DNA of 16,807 nt from an uncultured Lachnospiraceae bacterium (GTDB lineage: Bacteria > Bacillota > Clostridia > Lachnospirales > Lachnospiraceae). The stretch is taken from NCBI GenBank assembly GCA_946183625.1, contig CAMHCL010000025.1:1-16807 (forward strand), read 5' to 3'. Made by a program: the position numbers and the translations under genes. Shown here one piece after another: positions 5,897-14,311 of this stretch (position 1 is the stretch's first letter; every line of letters starts with the position of its first letter). The notes under the pieces were generated by a model. That model worked only from the letters and a program-made list of their open reading frames with translations. It was not told the origin of the DNA and searched no databases.

Positions 5897-8011
5897 ATGG
5901 ATTTTAAGAATCAGTACAGAGACAAAACTATCGACAAGATGAGCGAAGCTGATGTTGGGTCAAATGTCAGACTTGCGGGCTGGGTAGAGAATATCCGAGA
6001 TCATGGTGGTGTATCTTTCGTCGATCTCAGAGATATGTATGGTGTTATGCAGATCGTAATGCGTGATACATCTCTTCTTGACGGGATCACTAAAGAACAG
6101 GCTATATCTGTAGAAGGCCTTGTGGAACATAGGGATGAAGAAACCTATAATCCAAAGATTCCTACAGGTACTATAGAGCTTGAAGCTCATTCGGTAGATA
6201 TTCTTGGAAAGGTTTATTCTCAGGTTCCATTTGAAATAATCACTTCTAAAGAAGTAAGAGAGGATGTTCGTCTTAAGTATAGATACCTGGATCTCAGAAA
6301 TGAGAAGGTTAAGGACAATATCCTGTTCCGTTCACGGGTTATAAGTCATATAAGACATAAGATGGAAGATATGGGATTTGTCGAAATTCAGACACCTATC
6401 CTCTGCGCTTCTTCTCCTGAGGGGGCAAGAGATTATATAGTTCCATCAAGAAGATTCAAGGGTAAGTTCTATGCGCTGCCACAGGCTCCACAGCAGTATA
6501 AGCAGCTCCTCATGGTTTCTGGATTTGATAAATATTTCCAGATAGCTCCTTGCTTCAGAGACGAAGATGCAAGAGCAGATAGATCACCTGGTGAATTCTA
6601 TCAGCTGGACTTTGAGATGAGCTTTGCTACTCAGGAAGACGTGTTTAAGGTAGGCGAAGAGGTGCTTACTGATGTATTCGAGAATTTCGCCCCAGAGGGC
6701 TACACAGTAACTCAGGCGCCTTATCCTATAATAAGTTATAAGGAAGCTATGCTTAAGTATGGTTCTGACAAGCCGGATCTTCGTAATCCTCTTATAATTA
6801 TAGACTTATCAGAGTTCTTCCAAAGATGTACATTTAAGCCATTCCACGGACTTACAGTAAGAGGAATTGTAATACATGAGAGACTTTCCAAAGGACAGCA
6901 TGAGAAGCTTCTGAAATATGCTCAGGGCATTGGAATGGGCGGCCTGGGATATCTGGAAGTGCTGGAGGATGGAAGCTATAAAGGACCTATAGATAAGTTC
7001 ATTCCTGAAAATATGAAGGATGAGCTGAAGGAAAAGGCAGAGCTGAACATTGGAGATACTATATTCTTCATAGCAGATAAGGAAATGCAGGCCAGCCTTT
7101 ATGCAGGTCAGATCAGAACTGAGCTGGGTGAGAGACTGGATCTCATTGAGAAGAACGCATACAGATTCTGCTATATAAATGATTTCCCTATGTATGAGCT
7201 TGATCCTGAGACAGGGAAGATAGGATTTACACATAATCCATTCTCTATGCCACAGGGTGGTCTGGAGGCGCTTACAACTAAGGATCCTCTGGATATACTG
7301 GCATATCAGTACGATATCGTATGTAACGGCGTAGAACTGTCATCTGGAGCTGTCAGAAACCATGATATGCAGATTATGGAGAAGGCATTCGAAATTGCAG
7401 GTTATTCAAAGGATGTGCTTCAGAAGAAGTTCGGAGCTCTCTACACTGCATTCCAGTATGGTGCACCACCTCATGCAGGTATGGCGCCTGGAGTAGACCG
7501 TATGATCATGCTCCTCAGAAATGAAGAGAATATCCGTGAGGTTATCGCATTCCCAATGAATGGTAATGGACAGGATCTCATGTGCGGCGCACCTGGTGAT
7601 GTAACAGAGCAGCAGCTGAGAGAAGTTCATCTGACACCGGATGACATTGCGGAATCATATGGAATAAAGGCCACTTCTTCAGGTAAGTCTGAAGAAGAGG
7701 GAGAACGCGACAACGCATCAGGAACAGTTCAGATCACAGATGAAGTAATTGAATACGTAGGTATCCTTGGAAAACTTGAACTCTCTGATGAAGAGAAGGA
7801 GAAGTCCAAGAAGGACCTTACAGAAATGCTTGAATATGTGGGCAAGCTCAACGAGCTGGACACAAGCAATGTGGAACCAATGAGCCATACATTTGCCATA
7901 TCAAATGTAATGCGTGAGGACGTGGTATCCAATAAGGACGACAGAGAGAATATGCTGAAGAATGCACCTCAGAGAAACGATGAAGCATATATAGTTCCTG
8001 AAACATTCTAA
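5897..8011 (+). CDS. aspS-gatC: Aspartyl-tRNA synthetase fused to GatC (Asp/Glu-tRNA amidotransferase subunit C)
   Basis: The 704-residue product joins two normally separate proteins in one frame. Residues 1-591 are a class II AspRS: OB-fold anticodon domain (about 22-110), motif 1 (FVEIQTPIL), motif 2 (FRDEDARADR, 220-229), a GAD-type insert after YGSDKPDLR (288 on) and motif 3 (GVDR, 532-535). H36 in RDHGG is the residue linked in the literature to non-discriminating AspRS, which also charges tRNA-Asn. SPGEFYQLD after motif 2 and the FPMN...DLM..GAP C-terminus resemble alphaproteobacterial AspRS more than the common Firmicutes type. A polar linker (592-611) leads to a complete GatC (612-704, with LGKLELSDEE, YVGKLNELDT and NVEPMSH), which wraps and stabilises GatA. 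The start is the ATG at 5897 behind GAGAGGA; a GTG at 5870 has no ribosome binding site. No in-frame ATG or stop marks the junction. Confidence 0.95.
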   Translation: MDFKNQYRDKTIDKMSEADVGSNVRLAGWVENIRDHGGVSFVDLRDMYGVMQIVMRDTSLLDGITKEQAISVEGLVEHRDEETYNPKIPTGTIELEAHSVDILGKVYSQVPFEIITSKEVREDVRLKYRYLDLRNEKVKDNILFRSRVISHIRHKMEDMGFVEIQTPILCASSPEGARDYIVPSRRFKGKFYALPQAPQQYKQLLMVSGFDKYFQIAPCFRDEDARADRSPGEFYQLDFEMSFATQEDVFKVGEEVLTDVFENFAPEGYTVTQAPYPIISYKEAMLKYGSDKPDLRNPLIIIDLSEFFQRCTFKPFHGLTVRGIVIHERLSKGQHEKLLKYAQGIGMGGLGYLEVLEDGSYKGPIDKFIPENMKDELKEKAELNIGDTIFFIADKEMQASLYAGQIRTELGERLDLIEKNAYRFCYINDFPMYELDPETGKIGFTHNPFSMPQGGLEALTTKDPLDILAYQYDIVCNGVELSSGAVRNHDMQIMEKAFEIAGYSKDVLQKKFGALYTAFQYGAPPHAGMAPGVDRMIMLLRNEENIREVIAFPMNGNGQDLMCGAPGDVTEQQLREVHLTPDDIAESYGIKATSSGKSEEEGERDNASGTVQITDEVIEYVGILGKLELSDEEKEKSKKDLTEMLEYVGKLNELDTSNVEPMSHTFAISNVMREDVVSNKDDRENMLKNAPQRNDEAYIVPETF

Positions 8012-8062
8012 ATATAAATAGTTAGTAGAATTGAAAAATAGATTATAAAGGAGATTTCGAAA

Positions 8063-9592
8063 ATGCTGGAAATCCTGTCACTTAGCGCAGTTGAGCTGGG
8101 TAAGAAGATTGCTTCCGGTGAGATAACATCTGTGGAAGCAACCAAGGCTTATCTGGATAAGATCGGCGCTGTAGATAAAGAAATAAATGCATATGTCACG
8201 GTGGACACTGAAGGTGCTCTGAAGGCTGCTGAAGAAGCAGATAAGATGATCGCTGAGAAGAAGGCTGCCGGAGAGAAGCTCAGTCCATTTGCAGGTGTAC
8301 CTGTAGCAATCAAGGATAATATGTGTATCGAAGGGATGCTGACATCCTGCTCATCACACATCCTGGATAACTTCTATCCAACATATACAGCAACTGCTGT
8401 TGAAATGTTGAAGGAAGCAGGGGCAGTTGTACTGGGACATACAAATATGGATGAGTTCGCTATGGGAAGTACTACAGAGACTTCTTATTTCGGACCAACT
8501 AAGAATCCATGGAACAAGGACAGAGTACCTGGTGGTTCATCAGGTGGTTCAGCGGCAGCTGTAGCAGCTGACGAATGTGCCGTAGCTCTTGGATCAGATA
8601 CAGGTGGATCCATAAGACAGCCTGCATCCTTCTGTGGTGTTACTGGAATCAAGCCAACCTATGGCCGTGTATCCAGATATGGACTTATTGCTTATGGCTC
8701 ATCACTTGATCAGATAGGACCGCTTGGAAAGAATGTAGAAGACTGTGCAGCTATGCTGGAGGTTATATCCGGACATGATCCAAAGGATTCAACTTCTGCT
8801 GATGCTGAAAATGCAGCAGATCGTATAGACTTCACTTCAGCCCTCATCGATAACGTGGAAGGCATGAAGATAGGTGTTCCAAGAGATTACTTCCTTGAAG
8901 GAATTGACGAAGATGTTAAGAATGCAGTTCTAAATGCCGCGGAGGTACTTAAGCAGAAAGGCGCCATAGTTGAGGAATTCGATCTCGGAATGGTTGAGTA
9001 TGCAATCCCTGCTTACTATGTAATCGCATGTGCTGAGGCTTCATCTAATCTCGAGAGATTCGACGGAGTTAAGTACGGCTACAGAACCGGCGAGTATACT
9101 GATCTTCATAACATGTACAAGAAGACAAGAAGCGAAGGCTTTGGTACTGAGGTTAAGCGTCGTATCATGCTGGGTTCCTTCGTTCTGTCATCAGGATATT
9201 ATGACGCATACTATGTAAAGGCACTTCGTGTAAAGGCTCTCATCAAGCAGGCCTTTGACAAGGCATTTGAGAAGTATGATGTGATCCTGGGACCTGTTGC
9301 ACCTACAACAGCTCTTAAATGTGGAGAGTCATTATCGGATCCGATTAAAATGTACTTAGGAGATATTTACACAGTATCCATCAATCTGGCAGGTATCCCT
9401 GGAATATCACTTCCTTGTGGAGAGGATAAGGATGGCATGCCAGTGGGACTGCAGCTTCTAGGACAGACATTTGAAGAGAAGAAGATAATAAGAGCAGCGT
9501 ATACATATGAGAAGTATCGACTCGAAAATATGAAACTGAGATGTGATCAGAGATTCTTCGGCGAGTCTGATATAACAGGAAAGGAGGCCTAA
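8063..9592 (+). CDS. gatA: Asp-tRNA(Asn)/Glu-tRNA(Gln) amidotransferase subunit A
   Basis: GatA is the glutaminase of GatCAB: it releases ammonia from glutamine (or uses asparagine) for amidation of mischarged tRNA in GatB. The 509-residue product is an amidase-signature enzyme. The catalytic triad reads K84 (VAIKDN), cis-S159 (GGSSGGS) and nucleophile S183 (DTGGSIRQP), with spacing identical to that known for this family. It is about 20 residues longer than usual. The last 30 residues (after AAYTYEKYR) are a divergent polar tail rather than the usual ending, possibly because its GatC partner is tethered to AspRS. AAAGGAG at 8047-8053 supports the ATG at 8063. It lies 51 bp after the AspRS-GatC stop and 4 bp before gatB, with no separate gatC gene, so it should use the fused GatC. 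Confidence 0.96.
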   Translation: MLEILSLSAVELGKKIASGEITSVEATKAYLDKIGAVDKEINAYVTVDTEGALKAAEEADKMIAEKKAAGEKLSPFAGVPVAIKDNMCIEGMLTSCSSHILDNFYPTYTATAVEMLKEAGAVVLGHTNMDEFAMGSTTETSYFGPTKNPWNKDRVPGGSSGGSAAAVAADECAVALGSDTGGSIRQPASFCGVTGIKPTYGRVSRYGLIAYGSSLDQIGPLGKNVEDCAAMLEVISGHDPKDSTSADAENAADRIDFTSALIDNVEGMKIGVPRDYFLEGIDEDVKNAVLNAAEVLKQKGAIVEEFDLGMVEYAIPAYYVIACAEASSNLERFDGVKYGYRTGEYTDLHNMYKKTRSEGFGTEVKRRIMLGSFVLSSGYYDAYYVKALRVKALIKQAFDKAFEKYDVILGPVAPTTALKCGESLSDPIKMYLGDIYTVSINLAGIPGISLPCGEDKDGMPVGLQLLGQTFEEKKIIRAAYTYEKYRLENMKLRCDQRFFGESDITGKEA

Positions 9593-9596
9593 ACTT

Positions 9597-11042
9597 ATGA
9601 GTAAAGAATATGAAGTAGTTATCGGCCTCGAGGTTCATGTAGAATTAAATACAAAAACTAAGATATTCTGCGGATGCTCAACTGAGTTTGGTGGAGCTCC
9701 AAACACACATGTATGTCCGGTCTGTGCCGGAATGCCGGGTTCGCTTCCTGTACTTAACAAGGAAGTTGTGAATAAGGCTATAAGCGTGGGACTTGCTACT
9801 AATTGTGAGATAACACGTAATTCCAAATTTGACCGTAAGAATTATTTCTATCCTGATAATCCACAGAATTATCAGATATCACAGCTGTACTATCCTATAT
9901 GCAGAAATGGTCATGTAACTATATCAGCCAAGGGTGGTCCAAAGGACATAAGGATTCATGAAATCCATATGGAAGAGGATGCAGGTAAGCTGATTCATGA
10001 TCCTGTTACAGATGATACATATGTAGATTTTAACCGTTCGGGTGTGCCTCTTATCGAGATCGTATCAGAACCTGATATGAGATCTGCGGATGAGGTTATA
10101 GCATATCTGGAGAAGCTCAGAGAGACTATCCAGTACCTGGATGCATCAGACTGCAAGCTGAACGAAGGCTCTATGCGTGCCGACGTTAACATCTCTATCA
10201 GAGAAATGGGAGCAGAGGAATTCGGAACAAGAACTGAGTCCAAGAACCTCAACTCCTTCAAGGCTATCAGAAGATGTATCGAGAATGAAGTTAAGAGACA
10301 GCAGAGCATCATAGAAAGTGGCGAGAAGGTTGTACAGGAGACACGCCGCTGGGATGATGAGAAGGGCGTATCCTATCCAATGCGTTCAAAGGAGGATGCT
10401 CAGGATTATAGATACTTCCCAGATCCTGATTTAGTACCTATAATGGTAAGTGATGAGTGGATCGAGGAGATCCGTGCTTCCCAGCCTGAATTCAAGGATG
10501 AGAAGAAACAGAGATACAAGGAAATGTATGGCCTGCCGGATTATGATATAGATCAGATCACCGGTAACAGAAAGCTTGGTGAGATTTTCGAAGGTGCAGT
10601 TAATGCAGGCGCAGATCCAAAGAAGGCATCTAACTGGCTCATGGTTGAGACGATGCGTCTCATGAAGGAAACCGGAACAGATGCAGACAAGCTTAAGTTC
10701 TCAGCTGAGAATCTTGCAAAGCTTATATCCCTTGTTGAATCCAAGGAGATCAACAACTCGATTGCCAAGGAAGTATTTGAGAAGGCTGTATTCGCAGACA
10801 ATCTGGATCCTGTTAAATACGTTGCAGATAATAATCTGTCAATGAAGGGAGACTCAGTTGATCTGGCTGAGATCGTAAAGAAGGCCATCGATGCAAACCC
10901 TAAGGCAGTTGAAGATATAAAGAACGGCAAAGGCAAGGCTGTAGGCGCAATCGTAGGTTTCGTTATGAAAGAGACCAAGGGTAAATGTGATCCGGCTGAA
11001 GCTAACAAACTGATCCAGGCTGAACTGGACAAGCTGAACTAA
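9597..11042 (+). CDS. gatB: Asp-tRNA(Asn)/Glu-tRNA(Gln) amidotransferase subunit B
   Basis: GatB binds the mischarged tRNA, activates the Asp or Glu side chain with ATP and amidates it with ammonia from GatA. The 481-residue product has normal length. It begins with the family signature VVIGLEVHVEL (7-17). Next come the zinc cysteines C25, C27, C40 and C43, then FDRKNYFYPDNPQNYQISQ, and DFNRSGVPLIEIVSEPD in the kinase-like cradle. The C-terminal 75 residues are the YqeY-like tRNA-tail-binding domain (AVGAIVGFVMKETKGK). AAGGAGG at 9581-9587, inside the last codons of gatA, supports the ATG at 9597, so gatA and gatB are probably translated together. It is the last gene of the translation block; the next gene begins 31 bp downstream with no terminator between. 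Confidence 0.97.
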   Translation: MSKEYEVVIGLEVHVELNTKTKIFCGCSTEFGGAPNTHVCPVCAGMPGSLPVLNKEVVNKAISVGLATNCEITRNSKFDRKNYFYPDNPQNYQISQLYYPICRNGHVTISAKGGPKDIRIHEIHMEEDAGKLIHDPVTDDTYVDFNRSGVPLIEIVSEPDMRSADEVIAYLEKLRETIQYLDASDCKLNEGSMRADVNISIREMGAEEFGTRTESKNLNSFKAIRRCIENEVKRQQSIIESGEKVVQETRRWDDEKGVSYPMRSKEDAQDYRYFPDPDLVPIMVSDEWIEEIRASQPEFKDEKKQRYKEMYGLPDYDIDQITGNRKLGEIFEGAVNAGADPKKASNWLMVETMRLMKETGTDADKLKFSAENLAKLISLVESKEINNSIAKEVFEKAVFADNLDPVKYVADNNLSMKGDSVDLAEIVKKAIDANPKAVEDIKNGKGKAVGAIVGFVMKETKGKCDPAEANKLIQAELDKLN

Positions 11043-11073
11043 AGTAAACAGATTATAAAAAGGAGAGAAGGAA

Positions 11074-12159
11074 ATGAGAACATATCTTGTTACCGGCGGT
11101 GCCGGATTTATCGGTTCAAACTACATACATTACATGTTTGATAAATACGGTGATGACATCCGTATCATAAATGTTGATAAGCTTACATATGCTGGAAATC
11201 TTGAGAACCTCAAGGATATAGAGTCCAGAGAAAACTATACATTTGTTAAGGCTGACATATGTGATAAGGATGCCATAACAAAGATTTTCGAAGAGAATGA
11301 TATAGACAGAGTAGTACATTTTGCTGCAGAAAGCCATGTAGACAGATCTATCAAGTATCCTGAAGTATTCGTTCAGACAAATGTACTTGGTACTGCTGTC
11401 ATGCTCAATGCTGCAAAGGCTGCATGGGAGAATGAAGATGGAAGCTACAAGGAAGATAAGAAGTTCCTTCATGTTTCTACAGATGAGGTATATGGCTCAC
11501 TTCCAGATGATCCAGATGCTTACTTCTATGAGACAACACCTATCGATCCTCACAGCCCTTACTCAGCAAGCAAGGCTTCTTCAGACATGCTTGTAAAGGC
11601 ATACATCGATACATATCATTTCCCTGCAAATATAACAAACTGTTCAAATAACTATGGTCCTTATCAGTTCCCAGAGAAGCTGATACCACTTATCATCAAC
11701 AATGCACTTCAGGGCAAGAAGCTTCCTGTATACGGCGATGGTAAGAATGTAAGAGACTGGCTCTATGTTATGGATCATGCTAAGGGAATCGATATGGTTC
11801 AGGAGCAGGGTGTTCTTGGACAGCGTTACAACATTGGTGGACACAACGAAAAGCAGAATATCGAGATCATCAACATTATTCTTGAAACTCTTCAGGAACT
11901 GCTTCCAGACAGTGATCCGCGCAAGGCAAATGTAACGAAGGAGCTTATTACTTACGTTACAGACAGAAAGGGTCATGACAGAAGATATGCTATCGCTCCT
12001 GACAAGATTAAGGAAGAGATAGGCTGGTTCCCTGAAACTATGTTCAAGGATGGCATCAAGCTTACTATCAAGTGGTATCTTGAGAACGAAGACTGGATGA
12101 AAAATGTAACCAGTGGTGATTATCAGAAATATTATAATGACTTCTATTCATCAAAGTAA
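11074..12159 (+). CDS. rfbB: dTDP-glucose 4,6-dehydratase
   Basis: This enzyme turns dTDP-glucose into dTDP-4-keto-6-deoxyglucose, the branch point to dTDP-rhamnose and other deoxysugars of surface glycans. The 361-residue product is an extended short-chain dehydrogenase with the NAD-binding GGAGFIG loop (8-14). The catalytic Thr-Asp-Glu is T136-D137-E138 (STDEVYG), and the Tyr-x3-Lys pair is Y163/K167 (YSASK). NCSNNYGPYQFPEKLIPL and GDGKNVRDWLYV are typical of RfbB/RmlB. AAAGGAGAG just upstream sets the start. The other rhamnose genes (rfbA, rfbC, rfbD) are not in this window. The 31-bp gap after gatB has no terminator and no good promoter (a TATAAA at 11054-11059 lacks a -35), so it appears to be transcribed with the GatCAB genes. 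Confidence 0.95.
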   Translation: MRTYLVTGGAGFIGSNYIHYMFDKYGDDIRIINVDKLTYAGNLENLKDIESRENYTFVKADICDKDAITKIFEENDIDRVVHFAAESHVDRSIKYPEVFVQTNVLGTAVMLNAAKAAWENEDGSYKEDKKFLHVSTDEVYGSLPDDPDAYFYETTPIDPHSPYSASKASSDMLVKAYIDTYHFPANITNCSNNYGPYQFPEKLIPLIINNALQGKKLPVYGDGKNVRDWLYVMDHAKGIDMVQEQGVLGQRYNIGGHNEKQNIEIINIILETLQELLPDSDPRKANVTKELITYVTDRKGHDRRYAIAPDKIKEEIGWFPETMFKDGIKLTIKWYLENEDWMKNVTSGDYQKYYNDFYSSK

Positions 12160-12188
12160 CATCCGATAGATAGAACTATGAGATTGTA

Positions 12189-13544
12189 ATGGACTATAAA
12201 AAGATTGATCAGTATAAAAAGTTAATATCTTTTCTTCAGGGACTGGTAATCATTGCTATTGAGATTGTACTTTTCAGTTATGTATGGATAGAGAAATATT
12301 ATTCAAACTATTCCGGTGCTGAGACTTTTCGTGGGTCGGACATGCTTCCGATAGTTCTCTATACTGCAGTGCTTTATGGATTTACAAAACTGAATGGTGG
12401 ATATAAATTTGGTCACCTGAGACTGATGGATATAATATTCTCCCAGCTCCTGTCAATTACTGCCACAAACGTCATATTTTACTTTGTGGTAGCTCTTTTG
12501 GTGGAAGAACTGGGCAATCCAGCGCTGTTTCTCTTGCTCACTATTATTGAGTGGTTTCTGATACTGGGCTATAACAGCATAGTCCATCTTATCGACAGGA
12601 AGATATATCCTCCTAGGAAGCTTCTTCTGATATATGGCGATAAAGGACCGGAAGAGATGCTTGATACATTTGGCTCAAGAACTGATAAGTTCTATATAGC
12701 AGCCGAGATGTCAGCTGATACAGAAATGCTTGAGATTCTCAGAAATGCAGCGAACTTTGATGGTATAATAATCCATAGAGTTCAGCCGGATTTCAGAAAT
12801 CTACTTCTCAGAATATGCTATGAGAATGATATCAGAGCTTATCTGGTGCCAAATATCGCAGATATAGTTCTGTGGAGCTCCGATGAGACACATTTGTTCG
12901 ATATTCCTTTGCTGATAACCAGATACCATGGTATAACAAAGGTGGAGAGTTTCTTCAAGAGGATCATAGACCTGGTGGGCGCATTTGTCATGATGGTATT
13001 GACCAGTCCGCTGATGCTTGTGATAGCTCTTATCGTCAAGCTGTATGATGGCGGTCCTGTCATATATAAGCAGGAGCGTGTGACCAAGGATGGCAAGCAT
13101 TTCTTCATCTATAAATTCAGATCCATGAAGCTGGATGCAGAGGAGAATGGAGCCAGACTGGCTTCAAGAGAAGACGACAGGATCACTCCTTTCGGCAGAT
13201 TTATAAGAAGCGTTCATCTGGACGAGCTTCCTCAGGTATTCAATATTCTTAAGGGTGAAATGTCCTTGGTAGGACCAAGACCTGAGAGACCTGAGATCAT
13301 AGAGAGATACAAGAATGAAATACCTGAATTTGATTACAGACTGAAGGTTAAAGCCGGACTGACTGGATATGCTCAGGTTTACGGCAGATACAGCACTGCC
13401 TCATATAACAAGCTGAAACTGGACATGATGTATATAGAACATTATTCCTTATGGCTTGATCTAAAGTTGCTGTTTTTGACATTTAAGATTATATTTATTA
13501 AAGATAATTCAAACGGAGTTGAAGAAGGAAACGAAGAGGCGTAA
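12189..13544 (+). CDS. Polyprenyl-phosphate sugar-1-phosphate transferase (WcaJ/WbaP type)
   Basis: Members of this family start a lipid-linked glycan by moving a sugar-1-phosphate from a nucleotide sugar to undecaprenyl phosphate. The 451-residue product has about four N-terminal membrane helices (about 11-31, 50-70, 84-107, 112-134), then a soluble Rossmann-like domain (about 145-245). The monotopic phosphoglycosyltransferase catalytic domain follows (about 260-451). That domain has the reentrant helix after IDLVGAF, KFRSMK (309-314), the catalytic Asp-Glu pair D345-E346 (LDELPQVFN), LVGPRPERPE and KAGLTGYAQVYGR. The sugar cannot be told from sequence. The ribosome binding site is weak (only GAG near 12180), so translation may depend on rfbB 29 bp upstream. 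It ends 5 bp before the next gene. Confidence 0.92.
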   Translation: MDYKKIDQYKKLISFLQGLVIIAIEIVLFSYVWIEKYYSNYSGAETFRGSDMLPIVLYTAVLYGFTKLNGGYKFGHLRLMDIIFSQLLSITATNVIFYFVVALLVEELGNPALFLLLTIIEWFLILGYNSIVHLIDRKIYPPRKLLLIYGDKGPEEMLDTFGSRTDKFYIAAEMSADTEMLEILRNAANFDGIIIHRVQPDFRNLLLRICYENDIRAYLVPNIADIVLWSSDETHLFDIPLLITRYHGITKVESFFKRIIDLVGAFVMMVLTSPLMLVIALIVKLYDGGPVIYKQERVTKDGKHFFIYKFRSMKLDAEENGARLASREDDRITPFGRFIRSVHLDELPQVFNILKGEMSLVGPRPERPEIIERYKNEIPEFDYRLKVKAGLTGYAQVYGRYSTASYNKLKLDMMYIEHYSLWLDLKLLFLTFKIIFIKDNSNGVEEGNEEA

Positions 13545-13549
13545 AGCAA

Positions 13550-14311
13550 ATGGTAGAATTAAGTATAGTAATGCCTGCATATAACGAGGATGCCAGAATA
13601 TATAGAAACCTTATGGAGACTATAAATCAGGTTGAGAGATTCTGTAACAGTTTCCGCATCATAGTAGTTGATGATGGAAGTAGTGATGGAACGGCATCAG
13701 AAGTAAAGCGGGCTATGGCTGCAGACAAGAGAATAGGCCTGATATCATATCCGGATAACAAGGGAAAGGGTTATGCTGTAAGAAGAGGTATGCTTACAGT
13801 TAAATCAAAGTATGTTGCTTTTCTTGATGTGGATCTGGAGCTTCCACCATATCTGCTTCGCGGATTCCTTGATAGACTTAAGAACGACAAGAATGTGGAT
13901 ATAGTAATAGGCTCTAAGATGCATAAGGATTCACAGGTTGAATATCCTCTTCTTAGAAAGATATACAGCTATGGATATTATTTCGGGGTAAAGACACTGT
14001 TCAGAATGAATCTTAAGGATACTCAGACCGGTATCAAGCTTTTCAAAACTGAACAGATAATTCCGGTACTTAAGCTTATGCATACCAATAGCTATTCCTT
14101 TGATATTGAAATGTTGGCTATAGCATCTAAGATGGGACTCAATATAGTAGAAATGCCTGTCGTTGTTAATTTCTCCCGTAATAAGCAGGAGAAATCAAGG
14201 ATCAGGTTCAGTAATATATTCGGCATGATGATTGATTCTATAAAAACAAAGTTTTATGTTGGTAAGATTCCAAAGTATATGATAGGAGGTTCGTCAGATG
14301 CCAAAGAATAG
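13550..14311 (+). CDS. Family 2 glycosyltransferase (DPM1/Alg5-like)
   Basis: The 253-residue product is a single GT-A domain. It has the N-terminal SIVMPAYNED, the nucleotide-sugar-binding VVDDGSSDGT with D41-D42, NKGKGYAVRRGM, the metal-binding DVD at 93-95 (DVDLELPP) and DTQTGIKLFK. This pattern is typical of transferases that move a sugar from a nucleotide donor to polyprenyl phosphate, or extend a lipid-linked glycan. No strong transmembrane helix is seen, so it probably works at the inner face of the membrane. AGAGG lies upstream at the end of the previous gene. The last 14 bp overlap the next gene, whose ribosome binding site AGGAGG (14284-14289) is inside this one. Donor and acceptor are unknown. 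Confidence 0.9.
   Translation: MVELSIVMPAYNEDARIYRNLMETINQVERFCNSFRIIVVDDGSSDGTASEVKRAMAADKRIGLISYPDNKGKGYAVRRGMLTVKSKYVAFLDVDLELPPYLLRGFLDRLKNDKNVDIVIGSKMHKDSQVEYPLLRKIYSYGYYFGVKTLFRMNLKDTQTGIKLFKTEQIIPVLKLMHTNSYSFDIEMLAIASKMGLNIVEMPVVVNFSRNKQEKSRIRFSNIFGMMIDSIKTKFYVGKIPKYMIGGSSDAKE

Noticed and set aside
7650..7740. Possible frameshift or separate gatC start at the AspRS-GatC junction
   Set aside because: The frame is open throughout, no in-frame ATG or ribosome binding site precedes the GatC part, and the polar linker reads as normal coding sequence.
11043..11073. Promoter for an independent rfbB unit
   Set aside because: A TATAAA-like -10 exists at 11054-11059 but no -35 at 16-18 bp. 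A weak promoter cannot be excluded but is not supported.
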